A DNA stretch of 64,000 nt, from assembly GCF_900100765.1 (NCBI RefSeq), contig NZ_FNFO01000006.1:124001-188000 (forward strand). The letters are read 5' to 3'. The DNA comes from Catalinimonas alkaloidigena. Lineage in GTDB: Bacteria; Bacteroidota; Bacteroidia; Cytophagales; Flexibacteraceae. Position 1 is the stretch's first letter. Every line of letters begins with the position of its first letter. Below the pieces are notes generated by a model. It was given only the letters and a program-made list of their open reading frames with translations, was not told the DNA's origin and did not search any database. Below are positions 1 through 10,217 of this stretch, in pieces. The translations under genes were made by a program, and so were the position numbers.

Positions 1-1374
<1,374 letters not shown>

Positions 1375-1397
1375 TTAAGATTTAGTTAAACAATGGG

Positions 1398-1405
1398 CAA
1401 AAATA
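1398..1405 (-). promoter_or_regulatory. Putative gyrB -7 promoter element
   Basis: On the minus strand this reads TATTTTTG, a perfect match to the Bacteroidota -7 consensus TAnnTTTG. It lies 26 bases before the gyrB GTG. No clear TTG -33 element is visible at the usual spacing, so this is a candidate only. Confidence 0.5.
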
Positions 1406-1546
1406 ACAATCTGGCGCAATTTTAGCGCACTTTTGCATCAATAACAGAACACATCCGAGTGAAAAATAGTGCCCGACACCTCTTTTCAGGGAATCGCTGA
1501 AAATCCCGTCCAATCTTTCTAACTTTCGGACCGTTTGTAAGATCGT

Positions 1547-2281
1547 ATGAAAGCTGTTCTCCCCATTTTTCTGGTTTTTCTCCTATCCTGGACCTGCGCC
1601 TGGGGGCAGTCGGCCGAGTCGCCTCTGATGGGGCACGTGCTGTCCCGCGATAGTTTGCAACCGGTGCCCGGCGCCCACGTGATGAACCTGTCGACGCACG
1701 AAGGTGTCTCGGCCACCGAGACGGGTTTTTTCCGCCTGCCGGTACATCTGAACGACACGGTAGTGGTTTCGGCCGTCGGATTTTATTCGGATACGCTCAC
1801 GGTATCGGCCCGTCCCGACGCGTTGGTCGACATTCTTCTGCTGCCACGCACTTACGAACTGGAGACCTTCGTGTTTGAACGCGGCGATCTGAAGGCGTTC
1901 AAGGAGAAGTTTCTGGCGCTGGACCTGCCCGAAGAACCCAAGGTGAACATGACCGGCGTAGACCGCTACGAAGGGCCGATCAAGCCCGTGAAACCGACCA
2001 TTTTGAACCCCGTTTCGCTGATCTACAGCAAGTTCGACAAACGAGCCAAACAGGAACGCAAAGTGCGGGTGCTGGAGCGGCAACAGAATTTTGAGCGACT
2101 ACTGGCCACCAAATTCAACGAAGAATTGGTACAGGACGTCACCGGTTTGGAAGGCGACTCGCTGAAAGATTTTATGAACTACTGCCGTCTGGAAGCCGAA
2201 TTCGTGGCATCGGCCACCGAATATGACCTCCGCCTCGCCATCAGCGACTGCTACCAGAGCTTTCAGGCCACGCGCAACTGA
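1547..2281 (+). CDS. Exported protein with CarboxypepD_reg-like domain
   Basis: A 244-residue protein of unknown specific function. Residues 1-20 form a Sec signal peptide (hydrophobic core, ending CAWGQS). Residues about 25-105 look like the carboxypeptidase regulatory-like beta-sandwich common at the N-terminus of Bacteroidota envelope proteins (a VLSRDSLQPVPGAHV strand, then a GFFRLPV turn and VVVSAVGF). The remaining 140 residues are charged and mostly helical, with no recognised domain, no barrel and no T9SS tail, so a periplasmic location is likely. A near -7 element (TAACTTTC, 1520-1527) lies 19 bases upstream of the ATG. It is divergent from gyrB, an arrangement that says little about function. 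The gene call is firm; the function is open. Confidence 0.85.
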   Translation: MKAVLPIFLVFLLSWTCAWGQSAESPLMGHVLSRDSLQPVPGAHVMNLSTHEGVSATETGFFRLPVHLNDTVVVSAVGFYSDTLTVSARPDALVDILLLPRTYELETFVFERGDLKAFKEKFLALDLPEEPKVNMTGVDRYEGPIKPVKPTILNPVSLIYSKFDKRAKQERKVRVLERQQNFERLLATKFNEELVQDVTGLEGDSLKDFMNYCRLEAEFVASATEYDLRLAISDCYQSFQATRN

Positions 2282-2424
2282 GTGGCTGCGTGCATGCGTG
2301 AGCTGGTGCGTGGATTTTTTGCCGGACCACCGATCGTACGCCCCCACGCCCCTGCCGATTCCATCAATTCGCGTCCACTACGCCGCTCTTTTGTATCTTC
2401 GGCGGCGAGTTTAGTTCTTTTTCC

Positions 2425-3429
2425 ATGACGCACCCTCAACCTATCCCTGTAACGCTGGGTATCGACATTGGCGGTACCAACACGGCGTTTGGCCTCGTCG
2501 ACCGACTGGGCAACATCCTGACCGAATCGACCCTTCCCACCAAAGTGCACCCGACGTGCGAAGAGTACCTGCGGTCCCTCAACAGCAAAATCCGACAGAT
2601 TTACAACGATCACGAGAAGAAATCCGGACAGAAAATGCGGCTCATCGGCATCGGCATCGGTGCGCCTAACGCCAACTACTACCGGGGCACCATTGAGTAC
2701 GCACCCAACCTGACGTGGCCGGGCGTGGTGCCGTTCGTCGAAATGATGAAAGGGTATTTCGACGTGCCCATTGTGCTGACCAACGACGCCAACGCGGCGG
2801 CCGTCGGCGAGATGGTCTATGGCGGCGCCAAAGGCCTGAAGAACTTCGTCGTCATTACGCTGGGCACCGGCCTGGGCAGTGGCCTGGTGGTGAACGGCGA
2901 ACTGGTCTACGGCCACGACGGCTTTGCCGGAGAACTGGGGCACATCACCGTGAATCCTGACGGGCGCCACTGCGGCTGCGGCCGCAAAGGTTGCCTGGAG
3001 ACGTACGTGTCGGCAACGGGCATCAAGCGTACGGTCTACAAACTGCTGGCCGACTTCAACGAGTCGAGCGAACTGCGCAACGTGCCGTTCAACGACCTGA
3101 CGGCCTACATGATTTCGGAGGCGGCCCGGCGCGGCGACCGCGTGGCCATCGAAGCCTTCGAGTACACCGGGCGGATTCTGGGACAGAAACTGGCCGACAC
3201 GGTGGCGCACACCAGCCCCGAAGCCATTTTCCTATTCGGCGGGCTGGCCCAGGCGAACGAGCTGATTTTCTACCCTACGCAGCGCCACATGGAGGCCAAT
3301 CTGCTCAACATCTACAAAAACAAGGTCAAGATTCTGCCGTCCGAGCTGATGGACAAAAATGCGGCCGTGCTGGGTGCCAGCGCCCTGGCGTGGAAAGAAC
3401 TGGAGTCGGAAGGTCTGCTGCTGGAATAA
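2425..3429 (+). CDS. ROK family sugar kinase (glucokinase-like)
   Basis: A 334-residue cytoplasmic ATP-dependent sugar kinase, probably acting on glucose or a related hexose. The phosphate-1 motif DIGGTN is at 14-19. The catalytic-base region TNDANAAAVGE contains N120 and D121, and the phosphate-2 loop LGTGLGSG is at 146-153. The ROK signature follows as GELGH (H173) and the zinc ligands C183, C185 and C190 in CGCGRKGC. Length is normal for the family. There is no DNA-binding N-terminus, so it is a kinase and not an NagC/XylR-type repressor. A weak -7 element (TATCTTCG, 2394-2401) lies upstream and a strong terminator hairpin follows, so it is probably monocistronic. The family is certain; the exact sugar is inferred. 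Confidence 0.93.
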   Translation: MTHPQPIPVTLGIDIGGTNTAFGLVDRLGNILTESTLPTKVHPTCEEYLRSLNSKIRQIYNDHEKKSGQKMRLIGIGIGAPNANYYRGTIEYAPNLTWPGVVPFVEMMKGYFDVPIVLTNDANAAAVGEMVYGGAKGLKNFVVITLGTGLGSGLVVNGELVYGHDGFAGELGHITVNPDGRHCGCGRKGCLETYVSATGIKRTVYKLLADFNESSELRNVPFNDLTAYMISEAARRGDRVAIEAFEYTGRILGQKLADTVAHTSPEAIFLFGGLAQANELIFYPTQRHMEANLLNIYKNKVKILPSELMDKNAAVLGASALAWKELESEGLLLE

Positions 3430-3457
3430 CCACTCGGCTGCCTCGCATGGCTCTGAC

Positions 3458-3502
3458 GCGCACCGGAACGCCTTCCACACCGAAGGCCTTCCGGTGCGCT
3501 TT
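3458..3502 (+). terminator. Rho-independent terminator after the ROK kinase
   Basis: Arms 3458-3475 and 3482-3499 pair over 17 of 18 positions (one C-C mismatch) around a 6-base loop. A short T run (3500-3502) follows. It lies 28 bases after the ROK stop codon and is the longest stem near that gene. Confidence 0.75.
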
Positions 3503-3555
3503 CCGTTCTCCCCCGGCGGCGAACATCCACGCGCCGCTTTTCCGTACTGTAGTGC

Positions 3556-4161
3556 ATGACTACTCGTTTTACGTCGGACGAACTGCGCGTCGCTTCCGAT
3601 CCTACCTTCTTTTACCTCAAGCATCAGGTCACTCAAAAAGTCGCCGGTCAGCTGGGGAAGTTGCACCGCGCCTTACGCCAGACCGTTGAGGCACAGGCCG
3701 CGGCATTTCCCGCCGGCTGGGACGAACGCCCCGGCAAAATTTCGCGCGGCGAAAATTACCGGCTGCTGCCCTACCTCATTCTCGACTACCCCCGGCTGTT
3801 CCGGCACGACACCACGTTCGCTTACCGCACCATGTTCTGGTGGGGCCACGGGTTCAGCTGCACACTCCACCTGCAGGGCGTATTTCTCGACCAGATTCGC
3901 CCCGTGTTACAACGCCGGCTCCTGTCACGAGCAGAGCCCGACTGGTGGGTCTGCGTCCACGACTCGCCGTGGGAATACCATTTTGAAGACGACAATTACC
4001 AGCGGCTGACCGCCCTGCCGGACGCCCGGCGCGAGGCCCTGGTGGCGCAGGGTGCTTTTCTGAAACTGAGCCGAAGGCTGCCGCTGGAGGCGGTCGATCA
4101 GCTCCCGGACTTCGGCGTTGCAACATTCCAGGAATTTATTACGCTATGGGCTAAACCCTAA
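3556..4161 (+). CDS. Conserved hypothetical cytoplasmic protein
   Basis: 201 residues, no signal peptide and no membrane segment. The middle contains an aromatic-rich stretch (YRTMFWWGHGFSCTLHL, about residues 95-111) followed by PDWWVCVHDSPWEYHF, which looks like a folded beta-rich core. It ends with a helical tail (FQEFITLWAKP). I do not recognise a characterised family. Codon use and the ATG position fit a real gene, and no competing frame explains the region. It is followed 48 bases later by the small Lacal_2735-type gene and may be co-transcribed with it. Confidence 0.75.
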   Translation: MTTRFTSDELRVASDPTFFYLKHQVTQKVAGQLGKLHRALRQTVEAQAAAFPAGWDERPGKISRGENYRLLPYLILDYPRLFRHDTTFAYRTMFWWGHGFSCTLHLQGVFLDQIRPVLQRRLLSRAEPDWWVCVHDSPWEYHFEDDNYQRLTALPDARREALVAQGAFLKLSRRLPLEAVDQLPDFGVATFQEFITLWAKP

Positions 4162-4209
4162 GCCCTTCTGTCAGTTTACTGAAGTAGATAACCCTAGCAA
4201 AACACGATT

Positions 4210-4392
4210 ATGTTTGGACTCCTCAGAAAACGAACCGAAGTAGAAAAGCTCGAACTGCAATACGAAAAGCTCATGGAAGAAGCCCGCGACATCCAGCGGA
4301 AGGGCGACATGAAAGCGTTCGCGCTAAAAACGGCCGAAGCCGAAGCCGTGATGGACGCCCTCGTTCGGCTCAAACAAACCCAGGCGCGCTAG
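4210..4392 (+). CDS. Small Lacal_2735-family protein
   Basis: A 60-residue protein, highly charged and almost entirely alpha-helical. The N-terminus MFGLLRKRTEVEKLELQYEK, the KLMEEA segment and the C-terminal AEAEAVMDAL helix match what I know of the Lacal_2735 family, small soluble proteins of Bacteroidota with unknown role. The heptad spacing of Leu/Ala suggests a helical hairpin or coiled coil that may form oligomers. The ATG is preceded by the AT-rich stretch usual for this phylum. Function unknown. Confidence 0.8.
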   Translation: MFGLLRKRTEVEKLELQYEKLMEEARDIQRKGDMKAFALKTAEAEAVMDALVRLKQTQAR

Positions 4393-4458
4393 GGGCACAA
4401 CTTCAAATTCTCTTTAAAATGTGTTGCGACTTTTGAGTGCTCATTTTTCTGATCCGCC

Positions 4459-6861
4459 ATGCGAACACCTTTATGCTTTTTCAGTGGCTTGCTGATGCTG
4501 CTGGTTTTAGAAGTTGCACAAGCGCAGACCGCTACTTTTTCCATCCGAGGTACCCTGCAGGACGACCAGAAAGCGCCCATTCCGTTCGGGAACGTGGCCT
4601 TGTACCAGTCGGCTGATTCTGTGCTCGTGACCGGTGCCGTGTCGGATGCCGCCGGGCAGTTTGCCATCAAAGCCAAGCCGGGTCAGTACTACGTCAAGGT
4701 AACGGTACTGTCGTATGCCGAGAAGCTGATTCCGAACGTCCAGGTTACCAACCGGGACCTCGCGCTGGGGACGCTGACGCTCCGCTCCGATGCCGAATAC
4801 CTGGAAGAAGTGGTGGTGAAGGGCCAGAAAAGTCAGATGGTACTGGAACTCGACAAGCGGGTGTTCAACGTGGGGCAAGACCTGGCCAACATCGGTGGCA
4901 ATGCGGCCGACATCCTCAACAACGTGCCGTCCGTAGCGGTCGACGTCGACGGCAACGTCAGCCTGCGCGGCAGCGGCAACGTGCGGATTCTGGTCAACGG
5001 CAAACCCTCGGGACTGGTAGGGCCCGACGCGCTGCGGCAGTTGCAGGGCAACCTGGTCGAAAGCATCGAAGTCATCACAAATCCTTCGTCGCGCTACGAT
5101 GCCGAGGGCGAAGTCGGCATCATCAACATCATCCTGAAAAAAGAGAGTCAGCGCGGGGTGAACGGCTCGTTTTCGGCCAACGTGGGCTATCCGGCCAACC
5201 ACGGCGGCTCGTTCAACCTCAACTTCCGGCGCGAAAAGTTCAACCTCTTTACCAGCTACGGCATCAACTACCGCAAAAGTCCCGGGCGCGGCAGCTCGTA
5301 CCAGCGCTTTTTTTCGGACGATACCCTGTATGCTTACGAACAGACCAGCACCCGCACACGTGGCGGTTTGTCGCACAACGTGCAGGCCGGCCTGGACTAC
5401 TTCCTGACCGAACAGGATATCCTGACGGCGTCGGTGTTCCTGCGGCTGGCCGACGGTAACAACACGTCGGAATACGAATACCGCGACTTCGGCGAGCGCG
5501 ACGAACTGCTTCGCACCGTACTGCGGCAGGAACAGGAAGCCGAGCCGCGCACCAACGTGGAAACCACCTTTAGCTACCGCCACGAATTTGACCGCAAGGG
5601 GCGGCTGCTGACGGCCGACTTCAAATGGATCGAACAGGACGAAATCGAAAAGGCCGAATTTCAACAGCGGGAACTTGGGCTGCCCGACGTGCTGCGCCAG
5701 CGCTCCCGCAATACGGAAGACGAGCGCAATTGGCTGTTTCAGGCCGATTACGTGCATCCTTTCAGCGAAAAAGGCAAGTGGGAAACCGGGGTACGCAGCA
5801 CCAACCGTATTCTGCACAACGACTTTTCGGTAGAGCAACAGGACGAAGTGGGCAACTGGGGCATTCTGTCGAGCTACGACAACAACCTGATCTACACGGA
5901 GCGCATTCATGCGGGTTACCTGATGGCCTCCGAGAAGTTCAGCAAGTTCTCGATTCAGGGGGGCCTGCGGGGCGAATATTCCGACATCACGACCGACCTT
6001 CCCGACGACAATCTGGTGAACAACCGCCAGTATTTCAACCTGTTTCCCAGTACGCATTTTTCGTACGCCCTCACGCCCGAAAAGTCCATTCAGCTTAGCT
6101 ACAGCTACCGCCTGAGTCGGCCGGGGTTCCGCGATCTGCTCCCGTACTCCGGCTTTAGCGACAACCGTTCGTTGCGCGTGGGCAACCCGAACCTCAACCC
6201 CGAATACACCCACTCGATCGAAGGCGGCTATCTGCTGAACTGGGACAACGGTTCGCTGCTGGCCAGCGGGTATTACCGGTACCGCACCGGGGTGATCGAA
6301 CGCATTGTGCTGGTCGACTCCGTCGGGTTCAGCCGGATGTTTCCGGTCAACCTCGCTACGCAAAACGCCTACGGGCTGGAGGGCAACGTCTCGTATTCGC
6401 CCTGGAAGTGGTGGCGGCTGAACACCAACTTCAACTTCTACCGGGCCATTACGGAAGGGACTTACCAGGAGCAGCGCCTCTTCAGCGATACCTACACGTG
6501 GCAGACCCGTTCTACGTCGCAGATGACGCTGTGGCAAACCTGGGAGTTTCAGGCGGGCATCAACTACCGCGCTCCCCAACGTACCCCACAGGGACGCGAC
6601 CTGTCCACCTACGCCATTGATCTGGGACTTTCCCGCGACATTCTGAAGGGCAACGGCACTCTTGTGTTCAGCGTGCAGGATCTGCTCAACACCCGCAAAC
6701 GGCGCAGCATTGTGGAGCGCGAGGGGTACTACTCCACCTCAACGTTTCAGTGGCGGTCGCGACAGGCGCTGGTCACGTTCAACTACCGTCTCAACCAGCG
6801 CAAAAACGAAAGAGGTCGCAACCGGGATGCCTTTGAAGAGGAAGGCGGCGGAGATTTTTGA
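4459..6861 (+). CDS. Outer-membrane beta-barrel receptor, TonB-dependent type
   Basis: An 800-residue outer-membrane protein. Signal peptide 1-23 (ending AQAQT). Residues 27-115 form a CarboxypepD_reg-like beta-sandwich (FSIRGTLQDDQKAPIPFGNV), then a plug domain about 120-235 with VRILVNGKPSGL and ESIEVITNPSSRYDAEGEVG. The barrel runs from about 240 to the end and is rich in alternating aromatic strands. This architecture matches the outer membrane beta-barrel family that Bacteroidota use with or without TonB. The substrate cannot be read from sequence. No SusD partner lies nearby, so it is not a typical SusCD pair. A DoxX gene follows after 45 bases. Confidence 0.9.
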   Translation: MRTPLCFFSGLLMLLVLEVAQAQTATFSIRGTLQDDQKAPIPFGNVALYQSADSVLVTGAVSDAAGQFAIKAKPGQYYVKVTVLSYAEKLIPNVQVTNRDLALGTLTLRSDAEYLEEVVVKGQKSQMVLELDKRVFNVGQDLANIGGNAADILNNVPSVAVDVDGNVSLRGSGNVRILVNGKPSGLVGPDALRQLQGNLVESIEVITNPSSRYDAEGEVGIINIILKKESQRGVNGSFSANVGYPANHGGSFNLNFRREKFNLFTSYGINYRKSPGRGSSYQRFFSDDTLYAYEQTSTRTRGGLSHNVQAGLDYFLTEQDILTASVFLRLADGNNTSEYEYRDFGERDELLRTVLRQEQEAEPRTNVETTFSYRHEFDRKGRLLTADFKWIEQDEIEKAEFQQRELGLPDVLRQRSRNTEDERNWLFQADYVHPFSEKGKWETGVRSTNRILHNDFSVEQQDEVGNWGILSSYDNNLIYTERIHAGYLMASEKFSKFSIQGGLRGEYSDITTDLPDDNLVNNRQYFNLFPSTHFSYALTPEKSIQLSYSYRLSRPGFRDLLPYSGFSDNRSLRVGNPNLNPEYTHSIEGGYLLNWDNGSLLASGYYRYRTGVIERIVLVDSVGFSRMFPVNLATQNAYGLEGNVSYSPWKWWRLNTNFNFYRAITEGTYQEQRLFSDTYTWQTRSTSQMTLWQTWEFQAGINYRAPQRTPQGRDLSTYAIDLGLSRDILKGNGTLVFSVQDLLNTRKRRSIVEREGYYSTSTFQWRSRQALVTFNYRLNQRKNERGRNRDAFEEEGGGDF

Positions 6862-6906
6862 TTCTCCCGTACTTTTACCTTTTCAAGCAAACCCAAATCT
6901 GATTTC

Positions 6907-7323
6907 ATGAGTAAACTTTTCAGCACGAAACACGACAGCAACAACCTCGACATCGCCACCTTGCTGCTCCGGGTGTTTCCCGCCGGTTTTATGCTATCGC
7001 ACGGTTATCCCAAGTTTATGAAAGTGCTCGAAGGCAACTTCGAGTTCGGTGATCCCTTGGGGCTGGGACCGGCCGCTTCCTTAATCCTAGCCGCCTTTGC
7101 CGAATTCATCTGCTCGCTGCTGGTAATTTTAGGACTGGGTACCCGGCTGGCAGTTATCCCGCTGATCATCACCATGTTGACGGCGGCGTTCATCGCCCAC
7201 GGAGACGATCCGTTCGGGCGGAAAGAGTTATCGCTGCTGTACCTCGTGGTGTTCGTCGTGCTGTTCCTGACGGGAAGCGGGCGTTTTTCGGTCGATAGCG
7301 CACTGGCCTCGAAAAGACGCTGA
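6907..7323 (+). CDS. DoxX family membrane protein
   Basis: 138 residues with four predicted transmembrane helices (about 15-35, 55-78, 82-100 and 106-125). The first helix carries the family pattern LLLRVFPAGFMLSHGYPK and the second AAFAEFICSLLVILGLGTR. DoxX proteins are small inner-membrane proteins linked in some bacteria to redox or thiol stress; the role here is unknown. The gene follows the barrel receptor by 45 bases and ends in a strong shared terminator. Confidence 0.92.
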   Translation: MSKLFSTKHDSNNLDIATLLLRVFPAGFMLSHGYPKFMKVLEGNFEFGDPLGLGPAASLILAAFAEFICSLLVILGLGTRLAVIPLIITMLTAAFIAHGDDPFGRKELSLLYLVVFVVLFLTGSGRFSVDSALASKRR

Positions 7324-7342
7324 ACAAGAGTTTTCCCCATCG

Positions 7343-7380
7343 AAAAAGGCTCGCTTCCAAAGAGGAAGCGAGCCTTTTTT
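7343..7380. terminator. Bidirectional terminator between doxX-like and mscS-like genes
   Basis: A perfect 16-base inverted repeat (7343-7358 and 7364-7379) with a 5-base loop. It is flanked by A-run and T-run on opposite sides, so it can end transcripts from both converging genes. Confidence 0.9.
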
Positions 7381-7396
7381 GTACTACATAGTTCGC

Positions 7397-8269
7397 TTAT
7401 CCCACGGTGGGTTTCTCTTGCGAAGTGCCGTTGCCGTTAGCCGGCACGGTGTGCTGGTAGATGTGCACATCACGCTGCGGAAACGGAATGTTGATGCCCT
7501 GCCGATCGAATTCTTTCTTGATTTTCTCGGTCGTATCGAATTTCAGGCCCCAGTAGTCGGACGCGTTGGCCCAAACCCGGACGGTAAAGTTGACGGAACT
7601 GTCGGCAAGCTCAGACACCACCACCTGTCGCGCCGGTTCGCTCAGAAAACGCGCGTCGGCGTCGATCACCTCGTTGATGATCCGGCGTGCCTTGTCGATG
7701 TCGTCTCCGTAGCCGATGCCGAACACAAAGTCCACACGTCGCTGTGCCTCCACCGAATAGTTGGTGATTTCCGTATTCGCCAACGGACCGTTCGGCATGT
7801 AGATCGTGACGTTGTCGGGCGTTTTCAGTACGGTATGGAAAATCTGGATCTCGCGGACTGAGCCCCCGGTGCCGTTCGCCACAATGTAGTCACCGACCTT
7901 GAATGGGCGCAGCAACAAAATCAGCACGCCCCCCGCAAAGTTCTGCAACGATCCCTGCAGCGCCAGTCCCACGGCCAGGCCGGCAGCGCCCAATACGGCA
8001 ATGAACGAGGTCATCTCGATCCCGATCATCGTGGCGACCGTAATCACCAGCGCGACTTGCAGCAGCGCCTTGAGCATGCTGGTCAGAAACGGCGTCAGCG
8101 AAGCGTCGACGTTTCGTTTGATCATCGTATTCCGAAAGGTATTGACCAGGAACTTGATGATGGCCAGTCCGACGATCAGCGTAACGACCGCCATAATGAG
8201 TTTGAGGCCGTAGACCTGCACCAATTCCCAGATGCGATCGATGTTAAAGTCAATGTCTCCCATGAGCAT
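7397..8269 (-). CDS. Small-conductance mechanosensitive channel (MscS family)
   Basis: A 290-residue inner-membrane channel that opens under hypo-osmotic stress. Three N-terminal helices (about 15-38, 62-85 and 90-115) end in the pore-lining TM3 with the hallmark pattern GAAGLAVGLALQGSLQNFAGG, followed by RPFKVGDYI at the start of the cytoplasmic beta domain. The alpha/beta vestibule follows (VDFVFGIGYGDDIDKA, and GINIPFPQRDVHIYQ near the end). Length matches E. coli MscS (286). The start could be either of two in-frame ATGs (8269 or 8263). A plausible weak promoter (TTG plus TATTTCTT) lies upstream. Confidence 0.94.
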   Translation of the reverse strand: MLMGDIDFNIDRIWELVQVYGLKLIMAVVTLIVGLAIIKFLVNTFRNTMIKRNVDASLTPFLTSMLKALLQVALVITVATMIGIEMTSFIAVLGAAGLAVGLALQGSLQNFAGGVLILLLRPFKVGDYIVANGTGGSVREIQIFHTVLKTPDNVTIYMPNGPLANTEITNYSVEAQRRVDFVFGIGYGDDIDKARRIINEVIDADARFLSEPARQVVVSELADSSVNFTVRVWANASDYWGLKFDTTEKIKKEFDRQGINIPFPQRDVHIYQHTVPANGNGTSQEKPTVG

Positions 8270-8472
8270 AATCTGTTGTTTCTACTAGCGAAGAAATAAA
8301 AACCCCCAGGAAGGGACAACCTTTGCGTAGCCGATGCCCCACATTCCTTCTAATTATACCGCCGATTATTCGGTACATCCTACTGATTGCCAAGGAGAAC
8401 CGTTCCGCTTGCCTGAATCAGGACCCGGTTCCCGCCCGCCTGCATCAAGAAAAAAAGGGGACCCCTTGTAGG

Positions 8473-8498
8473 TTGTTTCGAAGAAAGACTTATATTTG
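8473..8498 (+). promoter_or_regulatory. Putative tRNA-Pro promoter
   Basis: TATATTTG at 8491-8498 is a perfect Bacteroidota -7 element 17 bases before the mature tRNA 5' end. Possible -33 TTG triplets are at 8473 (15-base spacer) and 8466 (22-base spacer); which one is used cannot be decided. Confidence 0.55.
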
Positions 8499-8515
8499 CA
8501 CCCGCCTTACGGCAT

Positions 8516-8590
8516 CGGGGTGTAGCGCAGCCCGGTTAGCGCACCTGGTTTGGGACCAGGGGGTCGCAGGTTCGAATCCTGCCACCCCGA
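8516..8590 (+). tRNA. tRNA-Pro (anticodon UGG)
   Basis: The 75-base cloverleaf folds cleanly. The acceptor arms are CGGGGTG at 8516-8522 and CACCCCG at 8583-8589, with discriminator A at 8590. The anticodon stem CCTGG/CCAGG encloses the loop TTTGGGA, giving anticodon TGG, and the T-loop is GGTTCGAATCC. The 3' CCA is not encoded, as is usual in this phylum. An oligo-T terminator follows directly. Confidence 0.97.
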
Positions 8591-8594
8591 CTTT

Positions 8595-8628
8595 AAAAGG
8601 TTTTGTCAGAACGACAAAGCCTTTTTTT
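8595..8628 (+). terminator. Terminator after tRNA-Pro
   Basis: Stem 8595-8607 with 8613-8625, loop AGAAC, ending in a run of seven T. It is placed 4 bases after the tRNA. Confidence 0.85.
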
Positions 8629-8943
8629 GTGCCCTGCCCTTACCCACGAGCTGGTGTTCAGCAGTCTTCTCATGGAATCGCGTCTTTTGCAGGATGCAAG
8701 GTTGCGAACCGCTCCTCCTCAAAACGGCTCTTCTCCCTCTACTCATTTCGCTACCATTCAAGGCCGCTTGCACCAGACAAGCTCCTGCACGATTGCCGCA
8801 ATGTGCACCGGCTTTGCCCGGATGTAAGGAACAGGCACGCTCTGTGTTTTAGCGGTGTAACATCTTGTGTTGCTTTGAGCACGCAATAAAATAGGCAGCA
8901 TGTTCGGCCTATCTGATTACGCCACATTTCAACTTGCAACGCG
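8629..8943. other. Intergenic stretch without a recognisable gene
   Basis: About 315 bases between the tRNA terminator and the next gene. Open frames exist but have no start context or family-like composition. A short ATAGGC/GCCTAT hairpin sits near 8890-8915. I see no att-like duplication of the tRNA 3' end and no integrase, so it is not obviously an integration scar. Confidence 0.5.
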
Positions 8944-9432
8944 ATGAACCTACGCTTGTCTCTTTTGCTGATGGTACTTCTTGTCGGCAGCGCTTCGGTT
9001 TCGGCCCAAGCCGTCACGGTCACGGATTCCATCACGGTCAAACCAGGCCCCGGCACCGTTTTTATGTACCAGGGGAACCGCCTGAAGCCCAAACAACTGT
9101 TGCTGTTGACGCAACGCTCTCCCGCCGCATACCAGGAAATGCAAATCGCCAAATCCAAGAGCGACGTGGCCAGCGTCCTGGGATTTATCGGGGGAGGGCT
9201 GGTCGGATGGCCGATCGGGACTGCCCTGGGCGGCGGCCAGCCCAACTGGGCATTGGCGGGAGTCGGCGCGGGCATCATCGCCGTTTCGATCCCCTTTACG
9301 GCATCGTACAACAAGCACGCCCGCGCAGCGGCAGCGCTGTACAACCAAAACGCCGTGCCCACGGCGACCGGCCGACTCGAAATGGAGTTGCGCTTTTCCG
9401 GCCAGCACCTGGGCATGCAACTGCGATTCTAA
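8944..9432 (+). CDS. Exported hypothetical protein with Gly-rich hydrophobic segments
   Basis: 162 residues. Residues 1-22 form a Sec signal peptide ending VSAQA. After a short soluble part (about 23-75, with LLLLTQRSPAAYQEM) there are two Gly-rich hydrophobic stretches (VLGFIGGGLVGWPIGTALGG and ALAGVGAGIIAVSIPF) that resemble glycine-zipper membrane hairpins. A beta-like tail (LEMELRFSGQHLGMQLRF) follows. Together this suggests a small envelope protein. I cannot assign a family. It is not tightly linked to either neighbour. Confidence 0.75.
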   Translation: MNLRLSLLLMVLLVGSASVSAQAVTVTDSITVKPGPGTVFMYQGNRLKPKQLLLLTQRSPAAYQEMQIAKSKSDVASVLGFIGGGLVGWPIGTALGGGQPNWALAGVGAGIIAVSIPFTASYNKHARAAAALYNQNAVPTATGRLEMELRFSGQHLGMQLRF

Positions 9433-9603
9433 AAATCAGGAAGAGAGCAAGTGCCTGGCAGCTTGGTAATGCCCTCGTGCAGAGATCGTTCGGGGATGAA
9501 ACTGACCCGGTTACTTGGAAGGCGCTTCTTGGGCGGCGACCTACGGCTGAGCTTTTTCCGGACCGATGCGAGAACAAGGTTCTGAGGCCATTTGGGTGAC
9601 CGA

Positions 9604-9634
9604 TTTGGAAGCGATCAGAAAATCACTACATTTG
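9604..9634 (+). promoter_or_regulatory. Strong Bacteroidota-type promoter
   Basis: TTTG at 9604-9607 and TACATTTG at 9627-9634 are separated by 19 bases. This fits both the -33 and -7 elements of the Bacteroidota primary sigma consensus and is the best full match seen in the window. The start codon of the gene at 9669 lies 34 bases downstream. Confidence 0.7.
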
Positions 9635-9668
9635 GCACAGGTCGGACTGGCCTCAACCCATCACCCCC

Positions 9669-10217
9669 TTGAAACGCGCCCTCTCCCTCTTGCTGCTCGC
9701 GCTGCTCATGTACAACATGATGGGGTACTACGTGCAATTCCACCTCCGCCACCTGACGCTGGCCCACGAACTGACGCAAGCCATTGACGCCGGACAGATT
9801 CCCGACAGCGAACTTCTGGTTTTCAAGTCGCCCGTGCCGCTCTACCACCAGATCGACAAGGACTTTGCCCGCGCCGAAGGCAACTTCGAGTACCAGGGGC
9901 AGTTCTACGAAATGGTCAAGTGGAAGCTGGAAAACGACACCATCTATACGTACTGCCTCACCGACGCCCGCAAAGCGCAACTCTACCAGGAGCTGGCCCG
10001 CCACGTACGGACCCAGGGGCTGGACCTGGCGCACCGCAAAGGCGGTTCGTCGGAAGTGATTCTACTCAGTTTTCTGAAAGAGTACCTGCCCCTGCGCACC
10101 ATGCCGCTGCAGTTCCGGCGGCCGGTCGACGAGGCGCTCCCAACAGCGACGTGCCACGTGCAGTCGCCCTTATCTCCTGCTCTGTCCATTCCCACCCCAC
10201 CGCCCAAGCGGGCCTGA
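9669..10217 (+). CDS. Hypothetical exported or membrane-anchored protein
   Basis: 182 residues from a TTG start at 9669. The TTG is preferred because the next ATG would remove the hydrophobic N-terminus (KRALSLLLLALLMYNMMGYY), and because the promoter at 9604-9634 lies just upstream. The rest is soluble (FKSPVPLYHQIDKDFARAEG, FYEMVKWKLENDTIYTYCL), with a Pro-rich tail that ends PTPPPKRA. I do not recognise the family. The tail contains Cys and His but no clear metal motif. It appears to be a single-gene unit. Confidence 0.7.
   Translation: MKRALSLLLLALLMYNMMGYYVQFHLRHLTLAHELTQAIDAGQIPDSELLVFKSPVPLYHQIDKDFARAEGNFEYQGQFYEMVKWKLENDTIYTYCLTDARKAQLYQELARHVRTQGLDLAHRKGGSSEVILLSFLKEYLPLRTMPLQFRRPVDEALPTATCHVQSPLSPALSIPTPPPKRA

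Noticed and set aside
4507-6579. A 690-residue open frame on the opposite strand of the barrel receptor
   Set aside because: GC-rich coding DNA often leaves an open antisense frame. It has no signal peptide or known domain and is exactly covered by a clear receptor gene.
8323-8889. A 188-codon frame spanning the tRNA-Pro gene
   Set aside because: It runs straight through a perfect tRNA and its terminator, so it cannot be a normal gene.
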